Shown here one piece after another: positions 1 to 6,216 of a stretch of 7,159 nt of DNA. A program made the translations under genes and the position numbers. The stretch comes from an uncultured Ignavibacteriota bacterium (GTDB lineage: Bacteria; Bacteroidota; Ignavibacteria; UBA10030; UBA8401), in NCBI GenBank assembly GCA_903907305.1, contig CAIVNT010000628.1, forward strand, positions 1 to 7,159. Direction: 5' to 3'. The notes below the pieces were generated by a model, which saw nothing but the letters and a program-made list of their open reading frames with translations, made no database searches and was not told the origin of the DNA. The stretch's first letter is position 1, and every line of letters begins with the position of its first letter.

Positions 1-1
1 C

Positions 2-2266
2 GTTCTCGGTGTGTATGGAAATTTCACGCTGTTCTCCGATACTCATAATGCATTCTCTACATGGACTGCCGGCGCAAAAGTGAAATTCACAGGTTCTGCA
101 GCGACACAGACATTAAGCGGTTGGAATATCGGCTCCACCATGTGCACGTCATTCATGGAACTTCAAGTGGATAAGAGCGCCGGGAAATTGACGACCTCCG
201 CCGCGAATATGAAATTGAACATCGGAACAAGTCTTGAGATCATCAACGGCACATTTGAACTCGCGGTCGCTGATGATATCAATGGCAGAGATCTTGCCGG
301 TACCGCTGCCACACCGACCATCACTGTGCAATCCGGCGGCACTTTCACGATGCTTGCGGGCGCAAGTCAGATACAATCGGGAACGACTGCCGGTACCGCC
401 ATTGGTAAGATGACGATCAACGGTACATTTACTCCGGTCACCACAAGCACGAATAAGATCAATATCGGGAACATCGATATCGAATCCGGCGGAACGATGA
501 GCATCGGCACGGGATGGACTGCCAGTATGTTCAACCCCGGCATTGTAACAGTGAAAGCCGGAGGCACATTAGAAAATACCACGACAACAGATGTGTGGTA
601 TGCAGGAACGGTGCTTACATTGAATAATTACGGTCTGTTCAAAACAACTTCGGTAACAACTGTGTTGCCTTCAACAGTGAATAATAGCGGAACATTCCGC
701 TATGCACGCTCTTCATCCTTAACAGGTGATCAGACCATCGTTGACATGAACTATTATCACCTGGAAGCCAGTTTCACCAATGCCGGTACGAAAAAAGTGT
801 GGACATTGGGAGCGAGCAGGACGATAACAGATACTCTTGAGACCAATAACAGTGCCATTCTACAATTAGCGGCAGCGACTGCACAGACCTTAACAGTAAA
901 CGGTACAGTCCGTCTGACCTCCGGGTCGATCGATAATAGCAATATCAATGTCGGTGTATCGTTAGGGAATGGAGCAGTGATCTCACGGGCAACCGGCTCC
1001 ATCACGAATGCACCGACATTCGGCACCAGTGTCGATCTGCGGTATACGAGTATCTCACAATCCATCACCACCGGACCAGAACTTCCGACTGCATCAACAG
1101 TGCTGAACAATCTTACCCTCTCCGGTACCGGTCAAACGGTCACGCTGGGCGCATCACCAATTGTGAACGGAGTGCTGACACTCAGCGGAGAGTCGTTGAT
1201 CCTTGGAACGAATAATATCACACTTGCATCTACAGCTTCGTTAGCAGGAACACCGTCGTCTTCGAACATGATCATCACCAACAGTACCGGCGAACTGCGC
1301 AAAGTATTCACCGAAACAGGTTCGTTCACCTATCCCGTTGGTGAGAACACTGGTACTGTGGAATATTCACCGGCAACCTTGAATTTTACCGCCGGAACAT
1401 TCGCCAGTGCTTACGCTGCTGTCCGTGTCACCAATGAAAAACAGACCAATAACGGGAGCACAACAAATTATTTGAACCGATATTGGGCCGTTTCTCAATC
1501 CGGTATCAGCGGTTATACATGTGCTGTCTCCTTGAATTATGTGGATGCCGACATTGTCGGCGACGAAAGCAGCATCATGACAGGTTCCTGGAATGGATCA
1601 TCATGGATGATGTTTAATGCAGCGACAACGGCATCCAACATCCTCACTGCGTCCGTCTCATCTTTCTCGGATTTTACCGGAGGAGAGGTTGGTGCTTTAC
1701 CCGTTGAACTTCAGGCATTCAGTGCTTCCGCTAAAAGGGGGATCGTACATCTTGCTTGGTCCACCGCAACGGAAACGAACAATCATGGATTTGAAATTCA
1801 GCATTCCGTTGTGACGGACGGAGTTTCCGGCCAGTGGACGAAAAGCGGATTCGTTGAAGGAGAAGGGTACAGTAATACTGCAAACCAGTATTCCTTTAAT
1901 GAAAAAATGACTGTCGGACATTATTCCTATCGCTTAAAACAGATAGACCGTGACGGTAAGATCAAATACAGTCCTGCCGTGGAAGTGTCAGTGGATGCAC
2001 CAAAAGTATTCTCGTTGGATCAGAACTTCCCAAATCCTTTCAATCCGACAACTTCGATCAGCTACCAACTGCCGAAGAGCGGTCTTGTAACATTGACCGT
2101 ATTTGATGTGCTCGGCAAGGAGATCACTACCCTTGTAAACGAAGTGAAAGATGCCGGGACATACTCTGTTCAATTCAATGCGAATACACTTTCCAGCGGA
2201 ATGTATTTCTATCAAATCCGTTCAGGATCATTTACATCAATGAAAAAAATGCTTCTTGTCAAATAA
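2..2266 (+). CDS. T9SS-sorted secreted beta-solenoid-like surface protein (5' end missing)
   Basis: This is the C-terminal ~754 residues of a large secreted protein; the frame is open to the window edge. The GTG at 11 is an internal Val, not a start: the residues around it (VLGVYGNF) align with SILSVYGNF about 90 residues inside the complete paralog at 3244. The body is rich in Thr, Ser, Gly and Asn, with recurring short rungs such as SGGTF, AGGTLENT and NGTF that suggest a right-handed beta-solenoid. A module with RYTS..TT.PELP...VLNNLTL...VTL sits at about 1034-1201, and an FTYPVG...EYSP segment at about 1325-1380. An LPVEL...WSTATETNNHGFEI stretch (1697 to about 1996) looks fibronectin-III-like and contains YRLKQIDRDG. 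The last 87 residues (2003-2263) are a T9SS type A sorting domain with QNFPNPFNPTTS, VFDVLGKE, SSGMYFYQ and a terminal KKMLLVK. In that family the domain directs secretion across the outer membrane and is removed or attached to the surface. The role is probably adhesion or scaffolding (inference); no catalytic motif was seen. Confidence 0.9.
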   Translation, partial: VLGVYGNFTLFSDTHNAFSTWTAGAKVKFTGSAATQTLSGWNIGSTMCTSFMELQVDKSAGKLTTSAANMKLNIGTSLEIINGTFELAVADDINGRDLAGTAATPTITVQSGGTFTMLAGASQIQSGTTAGTAIGKMTINGTFTPVTTSTNKINIGNIDIESGGTMSIGTGWTASMFNPGIVTVKAGGTLENTTTTDVWYAGTVLTLNNYGLFKTTSVTTVLPSTVNNSGTFRYARSSSLTGDQTIVDMNYYHLEASFTNAGTKKVWTLGASRTITDTLETNNSAILQLAAATAQTLTVNGTVRLTSGSIDNSNINVGVSLGNGAVISRATGSITNAPTFGTSVDLRYTSISQSITTGPELPTASTVLNNLTLSGTGQTVTLGASPIVNGVLTLSGESLILGTNNITLASTASLAGTPSSSNMIITNSTGELRKVFTETGSFTYPVGENTGTVEYSPATLNFTAGTFASAYAAVRVTNEKQTNNGSTTNYLNRYWAVSQSGISGYTCAVSLNYVDADIVGDESSIMTGSWNGSSWMMFNAATTASNILTASVSSFSDFTGGEVGALPVELQAFSASAKRGIVHLAWSTATETNNHGFEIQHSVVTDGVSGQWTKSGFVEGEGYSNTANQYSFNEKMTVGHYSYRLKQIDRDGKIKYSPAVEVSVDAPKVFSLDQNFPNPFNPTTSISYQLPKSGLVTLTVFDVLGKEITTLVNEVKDAGTYSVQFNANTLSSGMYFYQIRSGSFTSMKKMLLVK
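2003..2263 (+). other. T9SS type A C-terminal sorting domain of the first solenoid protein
   Basis: These 87 residues contain the hallmark Asn-Phe-Pro-Asn-Pro-Phe-Asn-Pro motif, then a beta-rich segment with LTVFDVLGKE, LVNEVKDAG and SGMYFYQI, and a basic/hydrophobic end (KKMLLVK). The order and length match the Por-secretion/T9SS type A tail (TIGR04183, PF18962). It aligns without gaps with the tail encoded at 5896-6156, which is also 87 residues. Confidence 0.92.
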
Positions 2267-2274
2267 TTGAAGGG

Positions 2275-2303
2275 CGGGAGGTGACCGTGAAGGTACCCTC
2301 CCG
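2275..2303 (+). promoter_or_regulatory. Hairpin sequestering a perfect Shine-Dalgarno upstream of the amidohydrolase
   Basis: CGGGAGG (2275-2281) is perfectly complementary to CCTCCCG (2297-2303), giving a 7-bp GC-rich stem. A 3-bp inner stem (ACC/GGT) can form across a small internal loop. The left arm contains GGAGGTGA (2277-2284), the full complement of the bacterial 16S 3' end, so folding would hide the ribosome binding site. That site is 25 bases before the ATG at 2310, too far to serve it directly. The bases after the stem are GGAAAAATG, with no U-tract, so this is not a standard intrinsic terminator. The hairpin is seen directly; a role in translation control, or in stabilising the end of the upstream message, is inference. 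Confidence 0.5.
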
Positions 2304-2313
2304 GGAAAAATGA
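2287..2313 (+). CDS. Possible 8-codon leader ORF coupled to the amidohydrolase start
   Basis: A GTG at 2287 lies five bases after the GGAGG of the strong Shine-Dalgarno sequence. It opens a frame of eight codons (MKVPSREK if GTG is read as Met), closed by a TGA at 2311-2313. That stop overlaps the ATG at 2310 in an ATGA arrangement, which is typical of translational coupling by a terminating ribosome. The amidohydrolase itself has only a weak, badly spaced GGGA just before its ATG. The arrangement is visible in the sequence; that the ORF is translated is unproven, and ORFs this short arise often by chance. Confidence 0.22.
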   Translation: MKVPSREK

Positions 2314-3215
2314 AAAAGTTATTCCTCATCGTTGTTATGTTGTGCGTTGGTATCTCTGAAGGTTCTGCTCAACAATCGGAGCTGAAGCAGCATCAGGTCG
2401 TCTTCGGCAGAAACCGTTTTGTAGAATATCAACCCGGCGATCTGCCGATCGTGATCTCCGTACCGCATGACGGCCACATGAGACCTGAAATCATTCCGGA
2501 TAGGACATTCGGTGTGACGATGAGGGACAACGGTACACAGGATATTGCACGGGATATCATCATTGAGTTCAAACGAAGGACAGGAAATTCTCCTCACGTC
2601 ATATTCTCACATCTTCGGAGAAAGAAACTGGATGTGAATCGCGAAGAGTTTGAAGCGGCACAGGATAATGAGACTGCCGGGATCGCGTGGAATGAATATC
2701 ATGGATTCATCGATTCTGCCTGCATACGTTCGTTACAGACGTACGGCATCTGTTTGCTGATAGATCTACATGGACAGAACCATCCGGAGAAAAGGATCGA
2801 GATCGGATACTGTTTAGAGAATGAAGATCTTACACTCTCCGATGAAGCACTGAACGATCCATTGTTGGTCGAGAAGAGTTCACTTCGTTCACTCCTCCGC
2901 CGCAGCACAATGACACACGCTGAACTAGTGAGAGGATCAAAAAGTATCGGTGCATTGTTCGGTGAACACGGTGTCCGTTCAACACCAAGTCCATCAATCC
3001 CTGCACCCGGATCCTATAAATTTTTCAGCGGAGGGTACACTATCTATCGCCACTCGGTAGAGGATACGTCGGGTGTGACAGGAATGCAGTTCGAATTGAA
3101 TCCTGAATTGCGCGAAAGCGGTAATGCTTCCGCGACTGCAGCGATGTTGACGGATGTAATAATAGAGTATATGAAAATTCATTTTGGCCGGAATAATACT
3201 CAGTATATCCAATAA
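2310..3215 (+). CDS. Exported N-formylglutamate amidohydrolase-like metal hydrolase
   Basis: This 301-residue protein has an N-terminal signal peptide: KK, then a hydrophobic run, then GSA with likely cleavage after Ala20 before QQ. The mature part carries the ordered motifs of the N-formylglutamate amidohydrolase family (PF05013-like): SVPHDG at 50-55, DNGTQDIA at 73-80, a basic LRRKKLDVNR segment at 102-111, IDLHGQ at 151-156, FSGGYTIYRH at 239-248 and MQFELNPELR at 259-268. In the family, His and acidic residues of the first motif and the DLHG His bind a divalent metal, and the Arg residues bind the substrate carboxylate. The length is slightly above the usual 260-290. Family members hydrolyse N-formylglutamate or related amides, but that enzyme is cytoplasmic and lies with histidine-degradation genes, whereas this one is exported and sits between two surface-protein genes. 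Cleavage of a peptide or a glutamyl/acyl amide outside the cytoplasm is more likely (inference). It starts 43 bases after the previous stop. Confidence 0.8.
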   Translation: MKKLFLIVVMLCVGISEGSAQQSELKQHQVVFGRNRFVEYQPGDLPIVISVPHDGHMRPEIIPDRTFGVTMRDNGTQDIARDIIIEFKRRTGNSPHVIFSHLRRKKLDVNREEFEAAQDNETAGIAWNEYHGFIDSACIRSLQTYGICLLIDLHGQNHPEKRIEIGYCLENEDLTLSDEALNDPLLVEKSSLRSLLRRSTMTHAELVRGSKSIGALFGEHGVRSTPSPSIPAPGSYKFFSGGYTIYRHSVEDTSGVTGMQFELNPELRESGNASATAAMLTDVIIEYMKIHFGRNNTQYIQ

Positions 3216-3231
3216 AATTAGACCAATATTT

Positions 3232-3238
3232 AAAGGGG
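3232..3238 (+). promoter_or_regulatory. Ribosome binding site fixing the start at 3244
   Basis: AAAGGGG lies five bases before the ATG at 3244. That start is followed at once by a typical signal peptide (MKTLYTIIL...). The frame is open further upstream to a TTG at 3184, but using it would overlap the amidohydrolase gene and bury the signal peptide behind 20 residues. Confidence 0.65.
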
Positions 3239-3243
3239 TAACT

Positions 3244-6159
3244 ATGAAAACGCTCTATACAATTATACTATGCTGTTCAATGACATTTTCGTTGTCATTC
3301 TCTCAGACGATCACTTCCGCTGCTTCAGGAAACTGGAGCGATGGAGCAACTTGGGGCGGAGGTACAGCACCTACATTTGTGAACGATGTAGTTATTTCAT
3401 CCGGACATACGCTGACCATAGACGGAAATACGGCACAATGCAATAATCTCACGTTCGGGGATGCAACAGCCCATCTCGCAATGGGAACTTCTTCCAGCAT
3501 ACTGAGCGTATACGGCAATTTTACATTGGCGTCACTAGCGGGAAGTGGAGCAACGGCAACAGCAACATTGACAGGCGATGTTGTCACTTCAATTGATATC
3601 ACCGCAGGTGGATCGGGATATGTTTCAGTGGTGGTTGCAGTCTCAGGCGGAGGTGGTTCGGGATTGACAGCAACGGCAATTCTCAGCGGCGGAGTAATTA
3701 CCAGTGTTACGATCAATAACGGAGGATCCGGGTATACCAGCGCTCCAACGATCAATCTCTATCCGACACATTCGGTCTTTTCAGCATGGCCTTCAGGAGC
3801 CAAAATAAAGTTTACCGGTTCGACTGCAATACAAACGCTGACCGGCTGGAGTCCCAATGCATTCTCAACGTCATTCAACGAGATGGTCGTCAATAAAGCG
3901 TCCGGAAAAGTGGTCGCGGGTGCCGCCACAAACATGCGGTTCGGTCTCGGTGATACATTGGATGTCATTGCAGGAACATTTGAACTTGGAAGCACCGATG
4001 ATATCGAAGGTCGAACATATTCCGGTTCATCAAGTTCTCCCGCGATTATTGTGCGGTCAGGTGCGGTGTTCAACATGATCGGCAGCACTTCTCACATCCG
4101 TAGAGGTAGTAACACTGGAGAAGAAACAAGTAAAATCGGCAAAATGACAGTCTATGGAACTGCTATGCTTGCGGCAGGAAGTTCGAGTAAGGTGAATCTC
4201 AGCGGAATCGATATAGAGAACGGTGGAATAGTGGAAATGGCAACAGGTCGTGGAACATCTGCCAGCAGTTATTTAAATCCCGGTATGATCACGGTAAAGA
4301 ACGGAGGAACGTTCAAGAACAGCCTTTCCACAACAAATTTTTGGTTTCCAAATACAACAACACCAACTTCGGTAATAGTGAACAGCGGTGGTGAATATGA
4401 AGTTGCTGCCAGTTCAACGACCTTACCTTCCGGTGGGATCACCCAAAACAGCGGCAGTTCATTTCGCTTCTCGAGCGGAAGTGCCACCACACTTCCGGCA
4501 ACGATCACCTCCTACAAGACATTGATTCTCTCCGGAGCCGGTGCCAAAACGTTAAGTTCCAGTATCACTATCGATGAAGCACTTCAGCTTTCAGGCTCTT
4601 TCACAACTCTCGGTCTTAGTACATTCGCATTGACCTATAATGCTAATGCCGTGCTGAGATATGGTGCATCGGGTCAGGCAACGGCACAAACAACAAAGGT
4701 TACGGAATGGCCGGCTTCCGGTGGACCACAGAATGTTCAGATCTATAATACCGGCGGAGTCACACTCCATGATAACCGAACGATCTCCGGGATATTGACC
4801 CTGACAAGCGGGACGTTTGACAATAATGGTCCTACGGATGATAAAGTATTGACCATGGGAAATGGCGCAACTATTTCACGAGCAAAGGGAGCCCTATCTG
4901 CAGCACCGACGTTCGCATCAACAATAAATCTTGCCTATACAAGTTCTCTCGAAAATGTAACAACGAACGTAGAAATTCCTGCAGCATCGTCCGTTCTTAA
5001 TAATCTATCACTCACAAGTTCACAAGGCGTGACGCTTGGTGGGAATATTACCGTCAATGGTATTTTGTCATTTGGCAGCAGCGCGGGTAAGATCACAACG
5101 AATGCGAATACTGTAACAATCGCTTCTACCGGTTCTGTCTCGGGTGAGGCAGTTGGTCGGTATGTCGTCGGAAATCTTTTCACTTCGCGATCTGTCGGTA
5201 CCGTTGCTTCCACTTTCGGAGGAATCGGTTTCTCTCTTGCATCCGGTACGGACGATCTCGGCACTGTATCAGTGACGCGTATCGCAGGTTCATCCGGAAT
5301 AACGACGGTCAATACAAACCAGAGCATCGCACGGAAGTGGACGATCGCGTCGGATAATCCTCCAACAGGAGGACGCGATGTGACATTCTCCTGGGTATCG
5401 ACTGACGACAACAGCAAGATATTTAGTGGAACAAATTTTGCGCAGGCGTGGCGATACAATGGATCAACCTGGTCTGCTGTCGGCTCTTCGACCGATGTTT
5501 CAGCATCCGATCCTCGTTCGTTGACCGTCAACACAACATCATTTTCGGATTGGACCGTCAGCGATGTTAACGCTCCGCTCCCCGTGGAAATTATGGAATT
5601 CACTGCGCGAAGAAAGTCCGGCAATATCGAATTATCTTGGAAGACGGCAACCGAGGTGAACAATTTTGGATTTGAAATAGAACGAAGATCAAATGTCGTT
5701 GAAAAAATGACACATGATAATTGGATTGTGCTGGGATTCATCGAAGGAAACGGTACCATCAATACACCACAGGAGTATTCTTTTGTGGATAGGAATATGG
5801 ACGTAGCACAATATGCTTACCGCTTAAAACAGATCGATCGTGACGGACATTTCTCTTACAGTCCGTTGGTGGAAGTGTCTGCCGGCAAATTTCCTGCTCA
5901 ATTCGATCTATATCAAAATTTCCCAAATCCGTTCAATCCTTCAACATCCATTAAGTTCATGATCCCTACAGGAAATTTTGTAACGCTGAATGTGTTCGAT
6001 GCATTAGGCAGAAATGTCTCAGTTCTTGTCAATGAATGGAAGGATGTCGGCGAATATACAGTCCGGTTCGACGGTTCAACGATCTCCAGCGGTCTCTATT
6101 TCTATCAGATCACGGCGGGTAATTATTCTACTGTGAAACGAATGCTTCTGATAAAGTAA
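3244..6159 (+). CDS. T9SS-sorted secreted beta-solenoid-like surface protein, complete paralog
   Basis: This 971-residue protein is a full-length paralog of the gene ending at 2266. A signal peptide (residues 1-20, cleavage near SFS/QT) is followed by a G8-like opening with GNWSDGATW, a Pro-containing turn and DVVISSGHTLTID (29-60). Two 38-residue GGSGY repeats follow at about 100-171. Solenoid rungs come next, with NGGTF, AGTFEL and IENGG, and they align with the first protein from FSAW..GAKIKFTG onward. Two copies of a Y...TT..E[WI]PA module lie at 4627-4827 and 4921-5091. A segment with LGTVSVTR and ARKWTI follows at about 5160-5575, then an LPVEIMEF...WKTATEVNNFGFEIE fibronectin-like part with YRLKQIDRDG. 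The 87-residue T9SS type A tail (885-971) ends in KRMLLIK. No enzymatic motif is visible. It is likely an exported surface scaffold or adhesin (inference). It starts 28 bases after the amidohydrolase stop, so co-transcription is likely. Confidence 0.92.
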   Translation: MKTLYTIILCCSMTFSLSFSQTITSAASGNWSDGATWGGGTAPTFVNDVVISSGHTLTIDGNTAQCNNLTFGDATAHLAMGTSSSILSVYGNFTLASLAGSGATATATLTGDVVTSIDITAGGSGYVSVVVAVSGGGGSGLTATAILSGGVITSVTINNGGSGYTSAPTINLYPTHSVFSAWPSGAKIKFTGSTAIQTLTGWSPNAFSTSFNEMVVNKASGKVVAGAATNMRFGLGDTLDVIAGTFELGSTDDIEGRTYSGSSSSPAIIVRSGAVFNMIGSTSHIRRGSNTGEETSKIGKMTVYGTAMLAAGSSSKVNLSGIDIENGGIVEMATGRGTSASSYLNPGMITVKNGGTFKNSLSTTNFWFPNTTTPTSVIVNSGGEYEVAASSTTLPSGGITQNSGSSFRFSSGSATTLPATITSYKTLILSGAGAKTLSSSITIDEALQLSGSFTTLGLSTFALTYNANAVLRYGASGQATAQTTKVTEWPASGGPQNVQIYNTGGVTLHDNRTISGILTLTSGTFDNNGPTDDKVLTMGNGATISRAKGALSAAPTFASTINLAYTSSLENVTTNVEIPAASSVLNNLSLTSSQGVTLGGNITVNGILSFGSSAGKITTNANTVTIASTGSVSGEAVGRYVVGNLFTSRSVGTVASTFGGIGFSLASGTDDLGTVSVTRIAGSSGITTVNTNQSIARKWTIASDNPPTGGRDVTFSWVSTDDNSKIFSGTNFAQAWRYNGSTWSAVGSSTDVSASDPRSLTVNTTSFSDWTVSDVNAPLPVEIMEFTARRKSGNIELSWKTATEVNNFGFEIERRSNVVEKMTHDNWIVLGFIEGNGTINTPQEYSFVDRNMDVAQYAYRLKQIDRDGHFSYSPLVEVSAGKFPAQFDLYQNFPNPFNPSTSIKFMIPTGNFVTLNVFDALGRNVSVLVNEWKDVGEYTVRFDGSTISSGLYFYQITAGNYSTVKRMLLIK
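3541..3756 (+). repeat. Two 38-residue GGSGY-type repeats inserted in the solenoid domain
   Basis: Unit 1 (3541-3654) and unit 2 (3655-3756) share GSG..TATA.L.G.V.TS..I..GGSGY, with an offset of exactly 38 codons. Related glycine-rich GGSGYTSAPT repeats occur in many large secreted bacterial proteins and in tail-fibre-like proteins (family knowledge). The two units differ substantially at DNA level, so this is not a fresh tandem duplication. The paralog at 2-2266 goes straight from VYGNFTL to the FSTW..GAK segment and lacks the repeats. Confidence 0.75.
4627..5091 (+). repeat. Two diverged copies of a solenoid module within the second surface protein
   Basis: Copy a (4627-4827) reads LTY...RYGASG...TTKVTEWPAS...NVQIYNTGGVTLHDNRTISGILTLTSG. 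Copy b (4921-5091) reads LAYTSS..NVTTNVEIPAAS.VLNNLSL...GVTLGGNITVNGILSF. The shared skeleton is Y...TT..E.PA...N..[IL]...GVTL...T..GIL. The first surface protein shows one clear copy, at about 1034-1201. Boundaries are approximate because the copies are diverged. Confidence 0.5.
5896..6156 (+). other. T9SS type A C-terminal sorting domain of the second solenoid protein
   Basis: These 87 residues contain YQNFPNPFNPSTS, LNVFDALGRN, LVNEWKDVGEY, SSGLYFYQI and a terminal VKRMLLIK. They align without gaps with the tail encoded at 2003-2263. In this family the tail targets the protein through the type IX machinery in the outer membrane, which is not encoded in the window. Confidence 0.92.
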
Positions 6160-6204
6160 CTGATGATGCGCGAAATGTATTTTCCGCTGTGTGAAGATGC
6201 TGTT

Positions 6205-6210
6205 AAGGAA
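6205..6210 (+). promoter_or_regulatory. Ribosome binding site fixing the start at 6217
   Basis: AAGGAA lies six bases before the ATG at 6217, which begins a clean signal peptide. Earlier in-frame ATGs at 6163, 6166 and 6175 would add a polar, acidic extension in front of the hydrophobic core and have no good ribosome binding site. Confidence 0.5.
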
Positions 6211-6216
6211 AATGAA

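Noticed and set aside
11..13. GTG as the start of the first surface-protein gene
   Set aside because: The frame is open before it, and the residues on both sides align with the interior of the complete paralog. No signal peptide follows.
2275..2310. Intrinsic terminator after the first surface-protein gene
   Set aside because: The stem is good, but A-rich rather than T-rich bases follow it on the + strand, and a co-directional gene starts at once.
3184..3186. TTG as an upstream start of the second surface-protein gene
   Set aside because: It overlaps the amidohydrolase coding end and places 20 residues before a textbook signal peptide, whereas the ATG at 3244 has a well-spaced AAAGGGG.
3183..3218. 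Promoter before the second surface-protein gene
   Set aside because: A TAAAAT (3213-3218) and a TTTG (3183-3186) are present, but the spacing fits neither the usual sigma-70 layout nor the Bacteroidota TTTG/TAnnTTTG layout. Read-through from upstream is simpler.
3303..3755. 150-codon open frame on the - strand
   Set aside because: It is antisense to the signal-peptide and GGSGY-repeat region. Its Pro/Val-rich composition is simply the complement of Gly/Thr codons.
4935..5762. 275-codon open frame on the - strand
   Set aside because: It lies wholly inside the second surface-protein gene, in the frame where third codon positions coincide. Stops there need Tyr codons after a pyrimidine, or His/Gln codons after T, and this Thr/Ser/Gly/Val-rich protein has few of these. 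The product has no recognisable motif.
6163..6165. ATG as an upstream start of the exported gene at 6217
   Set aside because: It gives an 18-residue polar extension before the hydrophobic core and lacks a good ribosome binding site.
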